Shown here: one piece after another, positions 62,691 through 64,000 of the stretch
Numbering within the stretch: the first letter of the stretch is position 1
Layout: every line of letters starts with the position of its first letter
DNA from: Anaerosphaera aminiphila DSM 21120
GTDB taxonomy: Bacteria > Bacillota > Clostridia > Tissierellales > Peptoniphilaceae
Length of the DNA: 64,000 nt
Assembly: GCF_900129925.1 (NCBI RefSeq)
Contig: NZ_FQXI01000005.1
Coordinates: 58,355 to 122,354, forward strand
Reading direction: 5' to 3'
Position numbers and translations under genes: made by a program
The notes under the pieces: model-generated
What the model was told of the DNA's origin: nothing
Seen by the model: only the letters and a program-made list of their open reading frames with translations
Database searches by the model: none

Positions 62691-63263
62691 AAACACCACC
62701 TCAATATTTAAATGTTTTAATATATTATTTTTTAAATTTAAATTATTTTTATTTTAAAGTTTTTTGATTAATTATACCTATACTCTTAATTTTTAATAAA
62801 GATAAGAAGATATAATCAATTTTATACCTCTTTTGTTTTAGCTATTATACCACTTAGTTCTTTTTCTTCAATAGTTTTTATATCAAACTCACTTTATACT
62901 ATAAATATCTAATTAAATAATTAAAATTAAAATATTATTCTTATAATTACCTCATCTATTTTCTTATATACTTTTATAAAAATTTTTATAGCTAATGTTT
63001 CAACAATCTCGGCTACTAATTTTTATTTTGAAGAGTATATATATTTATTACATCATTTCAAGAGAGCTTTTAGTGTTAAATTTAAGTTTAAAGCAACAAA
63101 AGTAGAGTTACATACCATTTCAAATAAACTCTCTAAAAACAAGTTTAAATCATTTACCTCTAGTCGATTTTATTCTTTTATTTTAACAATTATATATGCT
63201 TTCTATTTTAGCACTAAATATTTTATCTTCTCAAAGTATATATTAACTAAAAAATATACAAAA
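62691..63263. other. AT-rich region without a supported gene; contains a start-less open frame
   Basis: This 573-base stretch between the HAD gene and the tRNA terminator has no convincing gene. On the plus strand a 118-codon open frame runs from 62931 to the TGA at 63287, but it has no ATG, GTG or TTG. Its translation has two hydrophobic segments and could be a decayed membrane-protein gene; a shorter open frame of about 37 codons lies before it in another frame. High A+T makes such frames weak evidence. I see no tRNA, promoter or CRISPR in it. Confidence 0.4.
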
Positions 63264-63305
63264 AAAGTCTTACAATCACATTTTTGAAAATGTTTGTAAG
63301 ACTTT
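63264..63305 (-). terminator. Terminator of the seven-tRNA operon
   Basis: AAAGTCTTACAA and TTGTAAGACTTT form a perfect 12-bp stem with an 18-base loop; on the minus strand seven T residues follow. Confidence 0.85.
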
Positions 63306-63309
63306 ATCT

Positions 63310-63386
63310 TGGTGCACCGTAAAGGATTCGAACCCTCGGCCTTCTGGTCCGTAGCCAGACGCTCTATCCAGCTGAGCTAACGGTGC
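63310..63386 (-). tRNA. tRNA-Arg (ACG)
   Basis: 77 bases with encoded CCA. Acceptor GCACCGT/ACGGTGC, anticodon stem TCTGG/CCAGA, loop CTACGGA (anticodon ACG, normally deaminated to ICG). Confidence 0.95.
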
Positions 63387-63395
63387 ATAAAAAAA

Positions 63396-63470
63396 TGGAG
63401 CGGAAGACGAGATTCGAACTCGCGACCCTCGCCTTGGCAAGGCGATGCTCTACCACTGAGCCACTTCCGC
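63396..63470 (-). tRNA. tRNA-Gly (GCC)
   Basis: 75 bases with encoded CCA. Acceptor GCGGAAG/CTTCCGC, anticodon stem TCGCC/GGCGA, loop TTGCCAA (anticodon GCC). Confidence 0.95.
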
Positions 63471-63493
63471 ATGATGTATTTATTAAATTTTCT

Positions 63494-63579
63494 TGGTGGA
63501 GGAGAGTGGATTCGAACCACTGAAAGCTAAGCTAACGGATTTACAGTCCGTCCCCTTTGGCCAACTTGGGTACTCCTCC
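63494..63579 (-). tRNA. tRNA-Tyr (GTA)
   Basis: 86 bases with encoded CCA and a long variable arm as usual for bacterial Tyr. Acceptor GGAGGAG/CTCCTCC, loop CTGTAAA (anticodon GTA). Confidence 0.95.
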
Positions 63580-63585
63580 CTATTT

Positions 63586-63661
<76 letters not shown>

Positions 63662-63701
63662 ATGTAAATTCATATAAATTAAATTGTTTCGTCAATTTTT
63701 T

Positions 63702-63778
63702 TGGCGACCTGGATCGGGCTCGAACCGACGACCTCCAGCGTGACAGGCTGGCATTCTAACCAACTGAACTACCAGGCC
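63702..63778 (-). tRNA. tRNA-Asp (GTC)
   Basis: 77 bases with encoded CCA. Acceptor GGCCTGG/CCAGGTC with one G-T pair, anticodon stem CCAGC/GCTGG, loop CTGTCAC (anticodon GTC). Confidence 0.95.
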
Positions 63779-63791
63779 CCATATGTTTCTA

Positions 63792-63867
63792 TGGTGGGCA
63801 CAATAGGGCTCGAACCTATGACCCCCTGCTTGTAAGGCAGGTGCTCTCCCAACTGAGCTATGCGCCC
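63792..63867 (-). tRNA. tRNA-Val (TAC)
   Basis: 76 bases with encoded CCA. Acceptor GGGCGCA/TGTGCCC with one G-T pair, anticodon stem CCTGC/GCAGG, loop CTTACAA (anticodon TAC). Confidence 0.95.
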
Positions 63868-63924
63868 TTATTTTCTAAGGTAAATTAAGTATATTCACTT
63901 TTCAATTTTTCTTTATGTTTTTCT

Positions 63925-63999
63925 TGGTGACCCTGCCGGGAATCGAACCCGGGATACCACCGTGAAAGGGTGGTGTCTTAACCGCTTGACCACAGGGCC
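63925..63999 (-). tRNA. tRNA-Glu (TTC)
   Basis: 75 bases with encoded CCA. Acceptor GGCCCTG/CAGGGTC with one G-T pair, anticodon stem CCACC/GGTGG, loop CTTTCAC (anticodon TTC). It lies at the window edge, and the tRNA cluster may continue to the right. Confidence 0.95.
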
Positions 64000-64000
64000 T

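Noticed and set aside
62931..63287. Real membrane-protein gene in the AT-rich gap
   Set aside because: No start codon, no ribosome binding site, and the frame runs through the tRNA terminator.

Overview
The window is AT-rich, gene-dense chromosomal DNA of a low-GC Gram-positive anaerobe. The evidence is the hrcA-grpE-dnaK-dnaJ-prmA-rsmE-mtaB order with a CIRCE operator, a T-box leader, anaerobic NrdD/NrdG, a fused NfnA/NfnB-type flavoprotein and strong GGAGG ribosome binding sites with some TTG/GTG starts. The gene content (amino-acid-using, strictly anaerobic) would suit the Tissierellia/Peptoniphilaceae, but that placement is inference. I see no insertion sequence, prophage or CRISPR array.

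Layout. 1-7.8 kb: heat-shock operon on the minus strand, with RNA- and protein-modifying enzymes and the start of a HIT protein. 7.9-12.4 kb: two signal peptidases, lepA, hemW and rpsT on the plus strand. 12.3-15.6 kb: holA and comEC. 15.7-16.4 kb: an AlaX-like protein whose metal site looks destroyed. 16.5-20.8 kb: proB-proA-thrC-thrB. 20.9-30.5 kb: a minus-strand catabolic cluster. 30.9-37 kb: an NfnAB-like fusion, a DsbA-like protein and nrdD-nrdG behind two NrdR-like boxes. 37-50.7 kb: housekeeping and orphan genes (M18 aminopeptidase, AlkD, pyrC, cyclophilin, cfa, GT8, map, TPR). 50.8-59.7 kb: a Zn/Cd-type ATPase, nitroreductase-like, PAP2, UvrD-like helicase, sfsA, macro-domain and condensation-domain genes. 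59.8-64 kb: ten tRNA genes in two groups around a cysK-cysE operon led by a T-box with a probable Cys specifier.

The most interesting region is 20.9-30.5 kb. In transcription order it encodes a three-subunit molybdenum hydroxylase (2Fe-2S, FAD, Mo), a HAL-family lyase, a BCCT betaine transporter, a YfcC/DcuC-type transporter and a second HAL-family lyase. Neither lyase has the Ala-Ser-Gly triad that forms the MIO electrophile of histidine ammonia-lyase. A HAL-family enzyme without MIO is known: ergothionase, which eliminates trimethylamine from ergothioneine. A trimethylammonium-type transporter next to such lyases suggests import and breakdown of a histidine betaine or similar quaternary amine. 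The Mo subunit lacks the residues that hold purines in xanthine oxidoreductase, so it may act on the elimination product. The motif losses and gene order are seen directly; the pathway is inference.
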